Of a stretch of 64,000 nucleotides of DNA, positions 44,349 through 53,764 are shown one piece after another. A model generated the notes under the pieces. That model was not told the DNA's origin. It made no database searches and saw only the letters and a list, made by a program, of their open reading frames with translations. The stretch covers positions 3,026,501 through 3,090,500 of the forward strand of contig NZ_CP016353.1 in assembly GCF_002240355.1 (NCBI RefSeq), read 5' to 3'. Position numbers and translations under genes: made by a program. Each line of letters opens with the position of its first letter. Within the stretch, counting starts at the first letter, position 1. Source of the stretch: Prauserella marina. Its GTDB lineage: Bacteria; Actinomycetota; Actinomycetes; Mycobacteriales; Pseudonocardiaceae.

Positions 44349-45619
44349 CTTCTCGACTGTCCACAATGGTACGCAGGGTCGCCGATGGTGAGGTGTCGCC
44401 GAGCGCGCTTGTCGCCGAAACGCTGCGCGGCATCGAAGCAAGGGAAGCCGACCTCGCTGCCTGGGTGCGGCTCGACGAGCGGGGAGCGCTCGCCGCCGCG
44501 CGGGAACTCGACGGCGCGGTGCGGGCCGGTCCGCTGCGCGGAATTCCGTTCGGCGTCAAGGACATCGTGGACGTCGCCGGTCTGCCGACGGAATGTGGAT
44601 CACCGCTGCGCGAGGGCCAGATCGCCGACCGCGACGCCGAGGTGGTCGGCATGCTCCGCCGAGCGGGTGCCGTTCCGGTCGGCAAGACCGTCACCACGGA
44701 GTTCGCCTACTTCGCACCCGGCCCCACCCGCAATCCGCACAACCCGGCCCACACGCCAGGGGGCTCGTCGAGCGGTTCGGCGGCGGCCGTCGGCGCCGGT
44801 ACCGTGCCGCTGGCGATCGGCAGCCAGACGGCGGGGTCACTCACCAGACCGGCCGCGTTCTGCGGCGCCGCCGGTCTCGTCGCGCCGGGGCTGCCGACGG
44901 CCGGTTTCGCCGCGCTGGCGCCGTCGCTGGACTCCGTCGGCCTGCTCGCCGCGGCCGTCGCCGACCTGACACTGACCTTCACCGCGCTCACCGGTACCGC
45001 GCCGGTGGTGGCGGCGACCCCGCCCTCGCTGGTGGTGTGGAGCGGCACCGAGGTCGCCGACGTCGAGCCCGCGATGACCGCGGCGGTGGCGGAGACGGTG
45101 CGGCTCGCGGAGGAACGGGGCGCGCGCGTCACGGGGCTCGGCCTGCCGGAACTGACGCTCGCGCTCGTCGCGGCGCACGAGAAGGTGATGGCCTACGAGG
45201 CCGTGCGCGCGCTCGCCGAGGAGGCCCGGCACCCACGACAGCTGAGCCCTCAGCTCGGCGAGCTGCTCGCCACCGGAAGCCGGATCTCGGACGAGGAGTA
45301 CTACGCTGCCCGGGCGGTCGCGCACCGGCACCGGCCCACCGTGCTCGGCCTGCTCGCGGAAGGCACCTTCATACTCGCTCCCGCCGCCCCCGGCGCCGCG
45401 CCGCGAGGGCTCGCCGCGACCGGCTCACCGGTGCTGAGCAGGCCGTGGCAACTGCTGCGGCTGCCCGTGGTGACGGTTCCCGGCTGCCGCACCGAAGACG
45501 GCCTTCCGCTCGGTGTCCAGCTCGTCGGGCATCCGGACCGGGTACCGGAACTGCTCGCCGCGGCCGAGTGGGTCGAGGAGCTGACTCGCGCGGTGCCCGC
45601 CGGACGGGGCGAGCGGTGA
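44345..45619 (+). CDS. iacH: Amidase IacH
   Basis: 424-aa amidase-signature enzyme. The Ser-cisSer-Lys triad is visible: K72 in FGVKDIVD, the GGSSSGSAAAVGAG loop from residue 139, and nucleophile S165 in IGSQTAGS. The loop reads QTAGS rather than the common DTGGS. IacH is found in described iac clusters; its need for growth on auxin is variable. It overlaps iacG (ATGA) and the next gene (GTGA). Confidence 0.88.
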   Translation: MTSRLSTMVRRVADGEVSPSALVAETLRGIEAREADLAAWVRLDERGALAAARELDGAVRAGPLRGIPFGVKDIVDVAGLPTECGSPLREGQIADRDAEVVGMLRRAGAVPVGKTVTTEFAYFAPGPTRNPHNPAHTPGGSSSGSAAAVGAGTVPLAIGSQTAGSLTRPAAFCGAAGLVAPGLPTAGFAALAPSLDSVGLLAAAVADLTLTFTALTGTAPVVAATPPSLVVWSGTEVADVEPAMTAAVAETVRLAEERGARVTGLGLPELTLALVAAHEKVMAYEAVRALAEEARHPRQLSPQLGELLATGSRISDEEYYAARAVAHRHRPTVLGLLAEGTFILAPAAPGAAPRGLAATGSPVLSRPWQLLRLPVVTVPGCRTEDGLPLGVQLVGHPDRVPELLAAAEWVEELTRAVPAGRGER

Positions 45620-46716
45620 GGATCAGCAAGGTCGAGGCGATCCCCTACGCCATCCCGTACCGCAAGCCGCTGCGCTTCGCCAGCGGCGAGGTGCACACCG
45701 CCGAGCACGTGCTCGTCAGGGTGCACACCGACGAAGGGCTGGTCGGCGTCGCCGACGCCCCGCCCCGCCCGTTCACCTACGGCGAGACGCAGGCGTCGGT
45801 CCGCGCGGTGATCGACGAACTGTTCGCGCCAGCGCTGCTCGGTGAGTCACCGTTGGCGAGGCAGCGCTGGCACGCGAAGCTGCATCGCACCGTGGGCAAT
45901 CCGGTGGCCAAGGCCGCGCTCGACATCGCGGCATGGGACGTGATCGGCCAGTCGGCCGGACTTCCCGTCACCGCCCTGCTCGGCGGCTACACCGACCGGC
46001 TCAGGGTCGCCCACATGGTCGGCTTCGCCGAACCGGCGAAGATGGTCGCCGAGGCGCGACGGTTTCGCGACGAGTACGGCATCACGACCTTCAAGGTGAA
46101 GGTCGGGCGCAGGCCGGCCGAGCTCGACATCGCGGCCTGCCGTGCCCTGCGCGAAGGGCTCGGCGACGAAGCCGAGCTGTACATCGACGGCAACCGGGGC
46201 TGGTCGGCTTCGGAATCGGCGCGGGCGCTGCGGATGATGGCCGATCTGGACCTGGCGTTCGCCGAGGAGCTCAACCCCGCCGACGACGTACTCGGCCGCC
46301 GCTGGCTGGTGTCGCGATGCCCGATCCCGTTCGTGGCCGACGAAAGCGCGAGCAAACCAGCCGAGGTGGCCCGTGAACTGCTCGGCGGATCCGCGACGGC
46401 GATCAGCATCAAGACCGCTCGCACCGGATTCACCGACTCCCAGCGGGTGCTGCATCTGTGCGAAGGACTCGGTGCCGAAGTAGTGCTCGGCAACCAGATC
46501 GACGGCCAGCTCGGCACAGCCGCGAGTGTCGTCTTCGGGGCCGCCTTCGCCGGTACCGCGCGCAGGGCGGCCGAACTGTCCAACTTCCTCGACATGAGCG
46601 ACGACCTGCTCACCGAGCCACTGCGCATCGAGGGCGGCACGCTCCTCGCTCCGTCGGCGCCTGGCCTCGGGGTCGTGATCGACGAGGACAAGCTCGCCCA
46701 CTACCGCCTCGACTGA
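45616..46716 (+). CDS. catB: Muconate cycloisomerase CatB
   Basis: 366-aa enolase-superfamily enzyme converting cis,cis-muconate to muconolactone, the second step of catechol ortho-cleavage. The KxK motif K160-V-K162 is in TFKVKVG; metal ligands are visible as YIDGNRGW, FAEELNP and VADES; and the second-side Lys is in ISIKTARTG. The N-terminus VEAIPYAIPYRKPLRFASGEVH is a family match. The GTG start overlaps the iacH stop by 4 bases, which physically joins catechol degradation to the auxin operon. Confidence 0.9.
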   Translation: MRISKVEAIPYAIPYRKPLRFASGEVHTAEHVLVRVHTDEGLVGVADAPPRPFTYGETQASVRAVIDELFAPALLGESPLARQRWHAKLHRTVGNPVAKAALDIAAWDVIGQSAGLPVTALLGGYTDRLRVAHMVGFAEPAKMVAEARRFRDEYGITTFKVKVGRRPAELDIAACRALREGLGDEAELYIDGNRGWSASESARALRMMADLDLAFAEELNPADDVLGRRWLVSRCPIPFVADESASKPAEVARELLGGSATAISIKTARTGFTDSQRVLHLCEGLGAEVVLGNQIDGQLGTAASVVFGAAFAGTARRAAELSNFLDMSDDLLTEPLRIEGGTLLAPSAPGLGVVIDEDKLAHYRLD

Positions 46717-46752
46717 GGTACCCGGCCGACCCCACCACCAAGGGACAAGGAA

Positions 46753-47625
46753 ATGGAGAACACCATGAGCGCATCGCAGGCAGGCACGGCGACCGCCGCC
46801 GCCTCGGGAGCAGCCGCCACCCAGCGGTTCGTCACCGACAAGTCCGACAAGCCCTCCGGGGCGGCGACGGTCGGCAAGGAGCGGGTCGATCTGCTGGCCC
46901 GCGAGGTCATCGAGGCGGTGCACGCCACCATCCGCGAGCACAAGGTGACCTACGCCGAGTACAACGCGCTGAAGGCATGGCTGATCAAGGTCGGCGCGGA
47001 CGGCGAGTGGCCGCTGTTTCTCGACGTGTGGATCGAGCACGCCGTCGAGGAGGTCGCCAACGAGAACCGGAGCGGAAGCAAGGGAACCATCGAGGGCCCC
47101 TACTACGTGCCGGACGCGCCCCGGCTTCCGGCAGAGGCGGCGCTGCCGATGCGAGAGGGCGAGGCCGGTGTGCCACTGGTGTTCCGGGGCACGGTGACCG
47201 GCGCGGACGGGACGCCGTTGCCGTCGGCGACAGTGGAGATCTGGCAGGCCGACGACGCGGGATACTACTCGCAGTTCGCGCCCGGCATTCCCGAGTGGAA
47301 CCTGCGAGGAACCGTCGTCGCGGGTGAGTCGGGCGAGTTCGCGATCAGCACGATCGAACCGGCGCCGTATCAGATCCCGACCGACGGCGCGTGCGGTGAA
47401 CTGATCGCCGCGGCGGGCTGGCACGCGTGGCGCCCCGCGCACCTGCACCTCATAGTGTCGGCGCCCGGGTACCGCACCCTCACGACGCAGCTGTACTTCC
47501 GGGGTGACACACACATCGGCGACGACATCGCCTCCGCCGTGAAACCCGAGCTGATCCTCGACCCGGTCGCCTCGGCGGGCGGCGGACGTGAGGTCGGTTA
47601 CGACTTCGCGCTCGACAGGGAGTGA
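46753..47625 (+). CDS. catA: Catechol 1,2-dioxygenase CatA
   Basis: 290-aa intradiol ring-cleavage dioxygenase (Fe3+), catechol to cis,cis-muconate. Expected ligands by spacing: Y171 (in WQADDAGYYSQF), Y206 (in PAPYQIPTDG), H230 and H232 (in RPAHLHL). The N-terminal helical linker domain typical of dimeric catechol dioxygenases is present. ACAAGGAAATGG precedes the ATG. It follows catB by 36 bases and is followed by catC after 3. Confidence 0.94.
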   Translation: MENTMSASQAGTATAAASGAAATQRFVTDKSDKPSGAATVGKERVDLLAREVIEAVHATIREHKVTYAEYNALKAWLIKVGADGEWPLFLDVWIEHAVEEVANENRSGSKGTIEGPYYVPDAPRLPAEAALPMREGEAGVPLVFRGTVTGADGTPLPSATVEIWQADDAGYYSQFAPGIPEWNLRGTVVAGESGEFAISTIEPAPYQIPTDGACGELIAAAGWHAWRPAHLHLIVSAPGYRTLTTQLYFRGDTHIGDDIASAVKPELILDPVASAGGGREVGYDFALDRE

Positions 47626-47628
47626 CGC

Positions 47629-47907
47629 ATGCTGTTCGCGGTGCGCATGACGGTGCGGATTCCCTCCGATCTGAACCCGGAGGTCAGGGCCGACCTGGTC
47701 GCGAAGGAGAAGGAGTACGCGCGGCGGCTCCAGCGTGAGGGGGAGTGGCTGCACCTGTGGCGGCATGCGGGCAAGTACGCCAACCTCAGCGTCTTCGACG
47801 TCGCTGACAACGAGCGGCTGCACGAAGTCCTGTGGAACCTGCCGCTGTTTCCCTATCTGGAGTTCGAGATCACCCCGCTGGCGAAGCATCCGTCGGCGCT
47901 GGCCTGA
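47629..47907 (+). CDS. catC: Muconolactone delta-isomerase CatC
   Basis: 92 aa, the usual size for this decameric isomerase that converts muconolactone to 3-oxoadipate enol-lactone. MLFAVRMTVRIPSDLNPEVRADLVAKEKEYARRLQREGEWLHLWRHAGKYANLSVFDVADNERLHEVLWNLPLFPYLEFEITPLAKHPSAL is family-typical throughout, including the W/R/H active-site region. It is the last gene of the operon. The enol-lactone hydrolase and thiolase steps are not in the window. Confidence 0.94.
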   Translation: MLFAVRMTVRIPSDLNPEVRADLVAKEKEYARRLQREGEWLHLWRHAGKYANLSVFDVADNERLHEVLWNLPLFPYLEFEITPLAKHPSALA

Positions 47908-47913
47908 GCCGTG

Positions 47914-47944
47914 CCGGTGCGGGGTCATGGCGGCCCCGCACCGG
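47914..47944 (+). terminator. Hairpin terminator after catC
   Basis: Perfect 11-bp stem CCGGTGCGGGG / CCCCGCACCGG with a 9-base loop, starting 6 bases after the catC stop. No T-run follows, as is common in GC-rich actinomycetes. The palindrome TCCACAGTGGA lies just beyond at 47950. Confidence 0.7.
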
Positions 47945-47975
47945 GCGGGTCCACAGTGGAGTATCGCTCGCGGCC

Positions 47976-48581
47976 TCAGGCGATGAGCGCGTAGATTCCG
48001 CCGCCGACGAGCGCTCCGGCGACGGTACCCGCGATGACCTGCGCGCTGGTGTGATCGCGGGACACGACGCGCGACCAGCACACCGCGGCCACGACGAGTG
48101 ACAGTGACCACAGCAGGACGCCGTGAATGACCACGAGGATCACCGTCGCGCCCGAGGCGACGGCGGCGTGCATGCTGATCTTCCAGCGGATCGTGATCGC
48201 TCCCGTGACCAGCAGGCTCGCGATCATGCACACGTCGAGCGCGACGAGCGGCCATGGCGCGCCGAGCAGGAGAAGCAGGCCGAGGCCGAGCGCGCTGAGC
48301 GCGATGAGCACGAGGAACGGAATCAGCCGCCCCTCGCGATCACGCACGTGGTGGCTGTCCCAGCGCTGGGTACGCGCTCCCCAGACGATGACGGCCATCG
48401 GCAGGATGCTGCTGGTGAACGCGACGAGCAGGCCCCACAACAGGGTGGGACCGAGCGCTCCGGTCGCCTCCCAGGCGACGGCCAGCGGTAGCAGCAGCAC
48501 GATCACCCACGGCGCGAAGACCTCGCTCAGCAGCTTCGCGAGCATCGTCGTGCCACCCGGTGAGCCGGGTTCCTCCCGCAT
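47976..48581 (-). CDS. PAP2-like membrane protein
   Basis: About 201 aa with five or six hydrophobic helices. Between helices, KISMHAAVASGA and SRVVSRDHTSAQVIAGTVAG resemble motifs 2 and 3 of the PAP2 phosphatase superfamily (SxxH-like with H, and R-x5-H-x3), while motif 1 is represented only by RDREGRLIP. It may be a lipid phosphatase relative with altered activity. The start is uncertain (ATG 48581 or 48545). Convergent with the iac-cat operon and divergent from the large ATPase gene. Confidence 0.75.
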   Translation of the reverse strand: MREEPGSPGGTTMLAKLLSEVFAPWVIVLLLPLAVAWEATGALGPTLLWGLLVAFTSSILPMAVIVWGARTQRWDSHHVRDREGRLIPFLVLIALSALGLGLLLLLGAPWPLVALDVCMIASLLVTGAITIRWKISMHAAVASGATVILVVIHGVLLWSLSLVVAAVCWSRVVSRDHTSAQVIAGTVAGALVGGGIYALIA

Positions 48582-48674
48582 CCTTTTCCCCCATGAGAAA
48601 CGTCGTGTGCATGGTGACACCCTGCCGCCGCGACGGTCGCGGCAGGGCGAAAAAACAGGCATTCGCGGCGCGTG

Positions 48675-51600
48675 ATGACTACTGTCGAGCTCGTCATGCG
48701 TACCCAAGACACTGGTGGCGCGCTCATCGGCAGGGAACATCCCGCTGCCCTGTTGCGCGCCGAGATCACGAGAGCGACGGAGAGTCACGGCGGCCTGGTG
48801 CTGGTCACCGGCGAGGCCGGTATCGGCAAGACCACGCTGGTCACCGGCACGGCCGAGGAGGCGAGGGCACTCGGCGCGCTGGTCGTCGGCGGTGCCTGCT
48901 GGGACTCGGAGGCCGCGCCGGGGTACTGGCCGTGGGTTCAGGTGTTCCGCGGCCTGCGCAGGGCGGCGACGGACCAGGAATGGGCAGCGGCACGCGAGGC
49001 CGCCGGTGACGGGCTCGGGGTGCTGCTCGGCGAGGCCGGTGCCGAGGTGCCGGACACCTTCGCGCTCTACGACTCGGTGACCAGCGCGCTGGTCGCGGTG
49101 TCGGCGCACAGGCCGGTGCTCGTCGTACTCGACGACGTGCACTGGGCCGACACCGCGTCGCTGACGCTGCTCGAATTCGTCGCGAGGCACACCTGGTTCG
49201 AACGGTTGCTGCTGGTGGGAACCTACCGGGACGTCGAGGTGGAGGCCGCCGAACACGTGCTGCGGCCCCGGATCACCGCGCTCGTCGCCGCCGCGACCAC
49301 CATCACGCTCACCGGTCTCGACGTCGAGGGCGTCACCGCGCTGATGGAACGCACGACGGGAGCGGTGCCCGATCCCGCGCTCGTCGCCGAGGTGCACCGC
49401 CGTACCGGCGGCAACCCGTTCTTCGTCGAGCAGACGGCGCGACTGTGGCACAGCGACGGATCGGTCGCGGCGGTTCCGCCCGGTGTTCGCGACGCGGTGC
49501 GCAGAAGGATCTCGCTGTTGCCCGCCCCGGTGTCCCGCATGCTCACCGACGCCGCGGTATTGGGCGGTGTCTTCCATCGTCAGGTGCTCGCCGCGATGGG
49601 AGCCGACCCGGTCGCCAAGGTCGATCGCCTGCTGGAAAGAGCCATGGCCGCGCGGCTCGTCGTCGCCAAGGGCAACGGCGCTTTCGCTTTCGCCCACGAC
49701 CTGGTCAGGGAAACGCTGCGGGACGAGCTCGGCGAAGGGGAACTGCGCTCGCGGCACGCGGCCGTCGTCACGGCGGTCGGCTCGGCGCCCTCGCTGGCCG
49801 AGCGGGTGTTCAAAGGCGACCTCGCCAGGCACGCCGTGCGGGCCGGTGACGAGATCGCGGCCGAGAAGACCACGGAACTGTTGCTGGCCGCGGGAAGGGA
49901 CGCCGCGATCAGGATGGCTTTCGACGAGGCGATCGGGCACTTCCGTACCGGCGCCGCACTCGCGAAGCGGCACTTTCCCCGGCGCTACATCCTCATCATG
50001 GGCGAGCTGGCGCAGGAACTGCTGACGATCGAGCGGACCGAGGAGGGCGTCGCCGTCGTCGGCGAGGCCGCCGCGTACGCGCGCGCTCACGACGATCCCG
50101 TGCTGCTCGGGTCGATCGCGCTGAGCACCCACATCGCCGACCACGGGCGGCGGCGCGAATTGTCGCGGGCCTTGCTGTCCGAAGCACACCCGCTGTTGAC
50201 GGGAAGCGACGAGGACGAGGTCGCGGACCGCCCGCTCAACCAGCTCGCCATCGAGGTCGCCGTCCGGCTGCAGAGCCTCGCGAGGGAAACCGGCGACGAT
50301 GAGGGACTCGCGCTCAGCCTGTTCGCACAGCACAACATGAGCTGGGGGACCGGCAACGCCGAGGACCGGCTGGCGATGGTCGACGAGCTGGCGGCCGTCG
50401 CCCGCCGCACCGGTGACACCGAATCCGAGCAGTACGCGGTATCACTGCGCTGGGTCGCCTTGCTTGAGCGAGGCGATCCGGCCTACCAAGGACAGATGGC
50501 GCGGTTCGCCGAGATGATCGAGCGTAGCGGCGACACCCGGATGTGGCTCGCCTCCGTGGTCGACCGGTGCATCGTGGCGGCGTTCACGGGACGGTTCGCC
50601 GAAGCGGAGACATTGCTGCTGGAGGCGGAGAGATTCGTCGAGCAACAGGACCGCACACACATCGACACCGCGGCGCGGCACCTGCGCTGGTTGCTTGCCT
50701 ACCAGCGGGGCAGGCTCGACGAGCTGGACGCCATGGCGGGCACGCTGATCGAGGGCGCGATACACCGGCCCCGGCTGCTGAGGGCGATGAACGAACTGGC
50801 AAAGGGGGAGACCGCGTTCGCACTGCGTTACCTGAGGGACGTGTGCGAACGCGGCGAAGGTCAGTCCATCATGGACATGGGATTGTGGCTGCGGTTCCAG
50901 GCGCAACTCGCGGCCGCCACCGGCGACCCGGAGTTGTGCGAACGGGCGAGGAAGGCGTTGCTGCCACACGCCGGTACTTACCTGGTGTCGATGTTCGGGT
51001 TCGACATCAGCGGTCCCGTGACCTACTGGCTGGGGCGGCTCGACGCCGCGCAGCAACGCTGGGACGAGGCCGTCGGCCGATTCGCCGCCGCGAAACGCTC
51101 GGCGGAGCGGATGGGATCGCGGCCGTGGGCCGCGGAGGCGGGTGCCGGGCTCGCGAAGGCGCTGGCGGCAAGGGGAAACGACGGCGACGACGTCAGGGCG
51201 GACAAGCTGCGGGCCGAGGTCGCGGCCGAGGCGGCGGAACTGGGGATGCGGCATCTCCTCCCTGCCGGGGACACCCCGGGGGAGGCCGACCATGCCGCCG
51301 CGGACACCACCAACGAGTTCCGCTTCACCGGCGACGTGTGGTCGCTGTCGATGGCAGGTGACACGGTTCTGATGCCCGATTCCAAGGGGCTGCGCGATGT
51401 GCACACGCTGTTGCGGCAGCCGGGAACCGACATCCCGGCCGTGGCGCTGCTCGATCCGGCCGGTGGTGACGTCGTCGTCGCGGCGAAACGCCTCGGTGGT
51501 GATCCGGTGCTCGACGACGAGGCCAAAGCGCGGTACCAGCGCAGGCTCACCGCGCTCGACGAGGAGATCGAGGCCGCGATCGCGAGTGGAGCCGACGCCA

Positions 51601-51854
51601 AGGCCGCTGGCCTCGACCGCGAACGGGACGCGCTGTTGCGAGAGTTGCGCACGGCGGCCGGTCTCGGCGGCAGGACACGCAGGCTCGGAGACGAAGCCGA
51701 AAGGGCCCGCAAAACGGTGTCCGCCCGGATCAGGGACACGCTGCGCAAATTGGACGATCGTCATCCCGCCCTTGCCACGCACCTGCGAGCCGCGGTCTCG
51801 ACCGGTGCGAATTGCCGCTACACGCCCGAATCCGGGGTGCGCTGGCGGTTGTGA
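48675..51854 (+). CDS. Large STAND-type AAA ATPase (putative regulator)
   Basis: About 1059 aa. The N-terminal P-loop NTPase has Walker A GEAGIGKTTL and Walker B VLVVLDDVHWAD, followed by a LuxR/MalT-like ATPase lid (RTGGNPFFVEQTARL). A long helical TPR-like midsection covers about residues 390-850. The C-terminal 200 residues (WSLSMAGDTVLMPDSKGLRDVHTLLRQPG ... RLGDEAERARKTVSARIRDTLRKLDDRHPALATHLRAAVSTG) form a domain seen in actinobacterial relatives instead of the usual LuxR helix-turn-helix. A DNA-binding role for it is possible but unproven. Starts GTG 48672, ATG 48675 or ATG 48696 cannot be separated. Confidence 0.85.
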   Translation: MTTVELVMRTQDTGGALIGREHPAALLRAEITRATESHGGLVLVTGEAGIGKTTLVTGTAEEARALGALVVGGACWDSEAAPGYWPWVQVFRGLRRAATDQEWAAAREAAGDGLGVLLGEAGAEVPDTFALYDSVTSALVAVSAHRPVLVVLDDVHWADTASLTLLEFVARHTWFERLLLVGTYRDVEVEAAEHVLRPRITALVAAATTITLTGLDVEGVTALMERTTGAVPDPALVAEVHRRTGGNPFFVEQTARLWHSDGSVAAVPPGVRDAVRRRISLLPAPVSRMLTDAAVLGGVFHRQVLAAMGADPVAKVDRLLERAMAARLVVAKGNGAFAFAHDLVRETLRDELGEGELRSRHAAVVTAVGSAPSLAERVFKGDLARHAVRAGDEIAAEKTTELLLAAGRDAAIRMAFDEAIGHFRTGAALAKRHFPRRYILIMGELAQELLTIERTEEGVAVVGEAAAYARAHDDPVLLGSIALSTHIADHGRRRELSRALLSEAHPLLTGSDEDEVADRPLNQLAIEVAVRLQSLARETGDDEGLALSLFAQHNMSWGTGNAEDRLAMVDELAAVARRTGDTESEQYAVSLRWVALLERGDPAYQGQMARFAEMIERSGDTRMWLASVVDRCIVAAFTGRFAEAETLLLEAERFVEQQDRTHIDTAARHLRWLLAYQRGRLDELDAMAGTLIEGAIHRPRLLRAMNELAKGETAFALRYLRDVCERGEGQSIMDMGLWLRFQAQLAAATGDPELCERARKALLPHAGTYLVSMFGFDISGPVTYWLGRLDAAQQRWDEAVGRFAAAKRSAERMGSRPWAAEAGAGLAKALAARGNDGDDVRADKLRAEVAAEAAELGMRHLLPAGDTPGEADHAAADTTNEFRFTGDVWSLSMAGDTVLMPDSKGLRDVHTLLRQPGTDIPAVALLDPAGGDVVVAAKRLGGDPVLDDEAKARYQRRLTALDEEIEAAIASGADAKAAGLDRERDALLRELRTAAGLGGRTRRLGDEAERARKTVSARIRDTLRKLDDRHPALATHLRAAVSTGANCRYTPESGVRWRL

Positions 51855-51870
51855 ACCGCGAGCGCACCCC
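51834..51870. terminator. Bidirectional hairpin terminator overlapping a stop codon
   Basis: 17-bp arms GGGGTGCGCTGGCGGTT / AACCGCGAGCGCACCCC with one mismatch and a 3-base loop. The loop and right arm include the ATPase gene's TGA, and the convergent exporter gene ends 10 bases later. It likely terminates both transcripts. Confidence 0.75.
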
Positions 51871-51879
51871 GGAGACAGG

Positions 51880-52734
51880 TCACTTGCGGTTGTAGAGCCG
51901 CATCGTGAGGGTTCCGAAGATCGCCAGCAGCGCCGCGGAGGCCACCAGCGTCCAGGTGATGTGGCCGGTTTCCCACCTGCCCTCCATCAGCCCGCGCACG
52001 CCACCGACGAGGTGGGTGATCGGGTTGACGTCCACGAAGGACTGCAACCAGCCCGGCATGGTCCTCGGGTCGACGAACACGTTGCTGAGGAACGTCATCG
52101 GGAACAACACGAGCATGCTGACGCCGGTCACGGCGCGTTCGGTGCGCAGCAACAGCCCGAACATCGTCCAGATCCAGGAGAACGCGAACGAGAATACGAT
52201 GAGCAGCGCGACGCCCGCGAGCACGCCGCCGATTCCGCCACCGGGGCGGAAACCCAGCACGAGCCCGAGAACCAGGATCACCGTCGAGGCCATCAGGTAG
52301 CGCACCATGTCACCGAGCAGCGCGCCGACCAGTGCCGAAGGCCGCCAGATGGGCAGCGTCCTGAACCGGTCGAACACCCCCTTCTCGATGTCGCTGTTGA
52401 CCCCGATCCCGGTGTACATCGTGATCATCACGACGTTCATCACCAGTATCCCGGGAAGCAGGTATTGCAGGTAGTCCCCTGTCGATCCGGCGAGTGCCCC
52501 TCCGAAGAGGTAGGTGAACATCAGCGTCATGATGATCGGGAAGAGCGTCACGTCGACCATCTGCTCGGGAAGATGCTTGATCTTGAGCATCGCCCGCCAG
52601 CCGAAGGTGGTCGACGCGGCCAGCGCGCTCGGCCGGGGAGGCGGTTCTCCCGAGGCCAGAACGGCGTTGAGCCTGTCGGCGGCCGGTGTGTACTCCGTGG
52701 CCTGATCGGTTTCCTTGGTCGCGGCGGTGGTCAT
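51880..52734 (-). CDS. ABC-2 type exporter permease (DrrB-like)
   Basis: 284 aa, six predicted membrane helices after a cytoplasmic N-terminus. Family features: [39 protein letters not shown] and the conserved loop [33 protein letters not shown] of daunorubicin-resistance-type permeases. It pairs with the upstream ATPase through an ATGA overlap. The exported compound is unknown. Confidence 0.92.
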   Translation of the reverse strand: MTTAATKETDQATEYTPAADRLNAVLASGEPPPRPSALAASTTFGWRAMLKIKHLPEQMVDVTLFPIIMTLMFTYLFGGALAGSTGDYLQYLLPGILVMNVVMITMYTGIGVNSDIEKGVFDRFRTLPIWRPSALVGALLGDMVRYLMASTVILVLGLVLGFRPGGGIGGVLAGVALLIVFSFAFSWIWTMFGLLLRTERAVTGVSMLVLFPMTFLSNVFVDPRTMPGWLQSFVDVNPITHLVGGVRGLMEGRWETGHITWTLVASAALLAIFGTLTMRLYNRK

Positions 52735-53744
52735 GCCGCTGCCCCCTTCGTGTTCGTGTGGTTGGTGTTCGCGCGGTTGGTACGGTCGGTGAGCGCGAGG
52801 AAAACCTCGTCGAGGCTTGGCTGGCCCAGCGAGAAGTCGTCGACGGTGATACCCGCCTTCGCGAGCTCGGCCAGGCCCTTCGCCGCGTGCTCGGCCGCGC
52901 CGGAACCCGATTCGCCTGCCGCGATCCGCGCGGTGAGCGCGAGCGGGTCGGCGTCGAGCTGGACGCTGGTTGCCAGCGTCCTGCTCAGAATCGTTTCGGC
53001 CTCACCGCGGTCGGCGGGGTTGCGCAGTCGTACGTGGACGGTGCCGTTGCCCACGGAGGACTTGAGCTGTCCGGGCGTGCCCTCGGCGATGACCTTGCCG
53101 GTGTCGATGACGGCGATGCGGGACGCGAGTTGATCGGCCTCGTCGAGATACTGCGTGGTGAGCAGCACGGTCGTGCCCCTTGCCACGATGATCCGCACGA
53201 TGTCCCACACCTGGTTGCGGCTGCGTGGATCGAGGCCCGTCGTCGGCTCGTCGAGGAACAGCAGGTCCGGCGTCTTGATGATGCTCGCGGCGATGTCGAT
53301 GCGACGGCGCATCCCGCCCGAGTAGTTCTTCACCGAACGGTCACCGGCCGCGGTGAGCCCGAACGCGTCGAGCAACTGTCCGGCCCGCTCACGCGCGGCC
53401 GGTTTGCGGTGTCCGTAAAGCCTTCCGAGTAGAATCAGGTTCTCGGCCCCCGTCAGGTCCTCGTCGATCGAGGCGTACTGACCGGTGAGGCTGACCCGGC
53501 CGCGCACGGCGTCGGCTTCCCGCACGACGTCCTTGCCGAACACCTTCGCCTGGCCCCCGTCCGGCCGCAGCAGCGTCGCCAGCATGCGGACCGCCGTCGT
53601 CTTGCCTGCGCCGTTGGGGCCGAGAACGCCGTACACCGTGCCGGCCGGCACCTCCAGGTCGATGCCGTCGACCGCCCTGTTCTGGCCGAAGATCTTGACC
53701 AGTCCCGACGTTTCGATCGCGAGGTCGGCCGTGTGCTTGCTCAT
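52731..53744 (-). CDS. ABC exporter ATPase (DrrA-like)
   Basis: 337 aa. Walker [10 protein letters not shown], signature [17 protein letters not shown], Walker [22 protein letters not shown]-loop [14 protein letters not shown]. The C-terminal extension ([17 protein letters not shown]) is characteristic of DrrA-type exporters. AAAGGA precedes the ATG at 53744; the frame is open further upstream into the reductase gene but without similarity. It ends in low-complexity [14 protein letters not shown]. Confidence 0.92.
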   Translation of the reverse strand: MSKHTADLAIETSGLVKIFGQNRAVDGIDLEVPAGTVYGVLGPNGAGKTTAVRMLATLLRPDGGQAKVFGKDVVREADAVRGRVSLTGQYASIDEDLTGAENLILLGRLYGHRKPAARERAGQLLDAFGLTAAGDRSVKNYSGGMRRRIDIAASIIKTPDLLFLDEPTTGLDPRSRNQVWDIVRIIVARGTTVLLTTQYLDEADQLASRIAVIDTGKVIAEGTPGQLKSSVGNGTVHVRLRNPADRGEAETILSRTLATSVQLDADPLALTARIAAGESGSGAAEHAAKGLAELAKAGITVDDFSLGQPSLDEVFLALTDRTNRANTNHTNTKGAAA

Positions 53745-53764
53745 GTTTCGTCCTTTCTTTGCTG

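Noticed and set aside
45847-48255. Long minus-strand open frame opposite catB-catA-catC
   Set aside because: It is a shadow of three clearly identified catechol genes; the product is low-complexity and Arg/Gly-rich.
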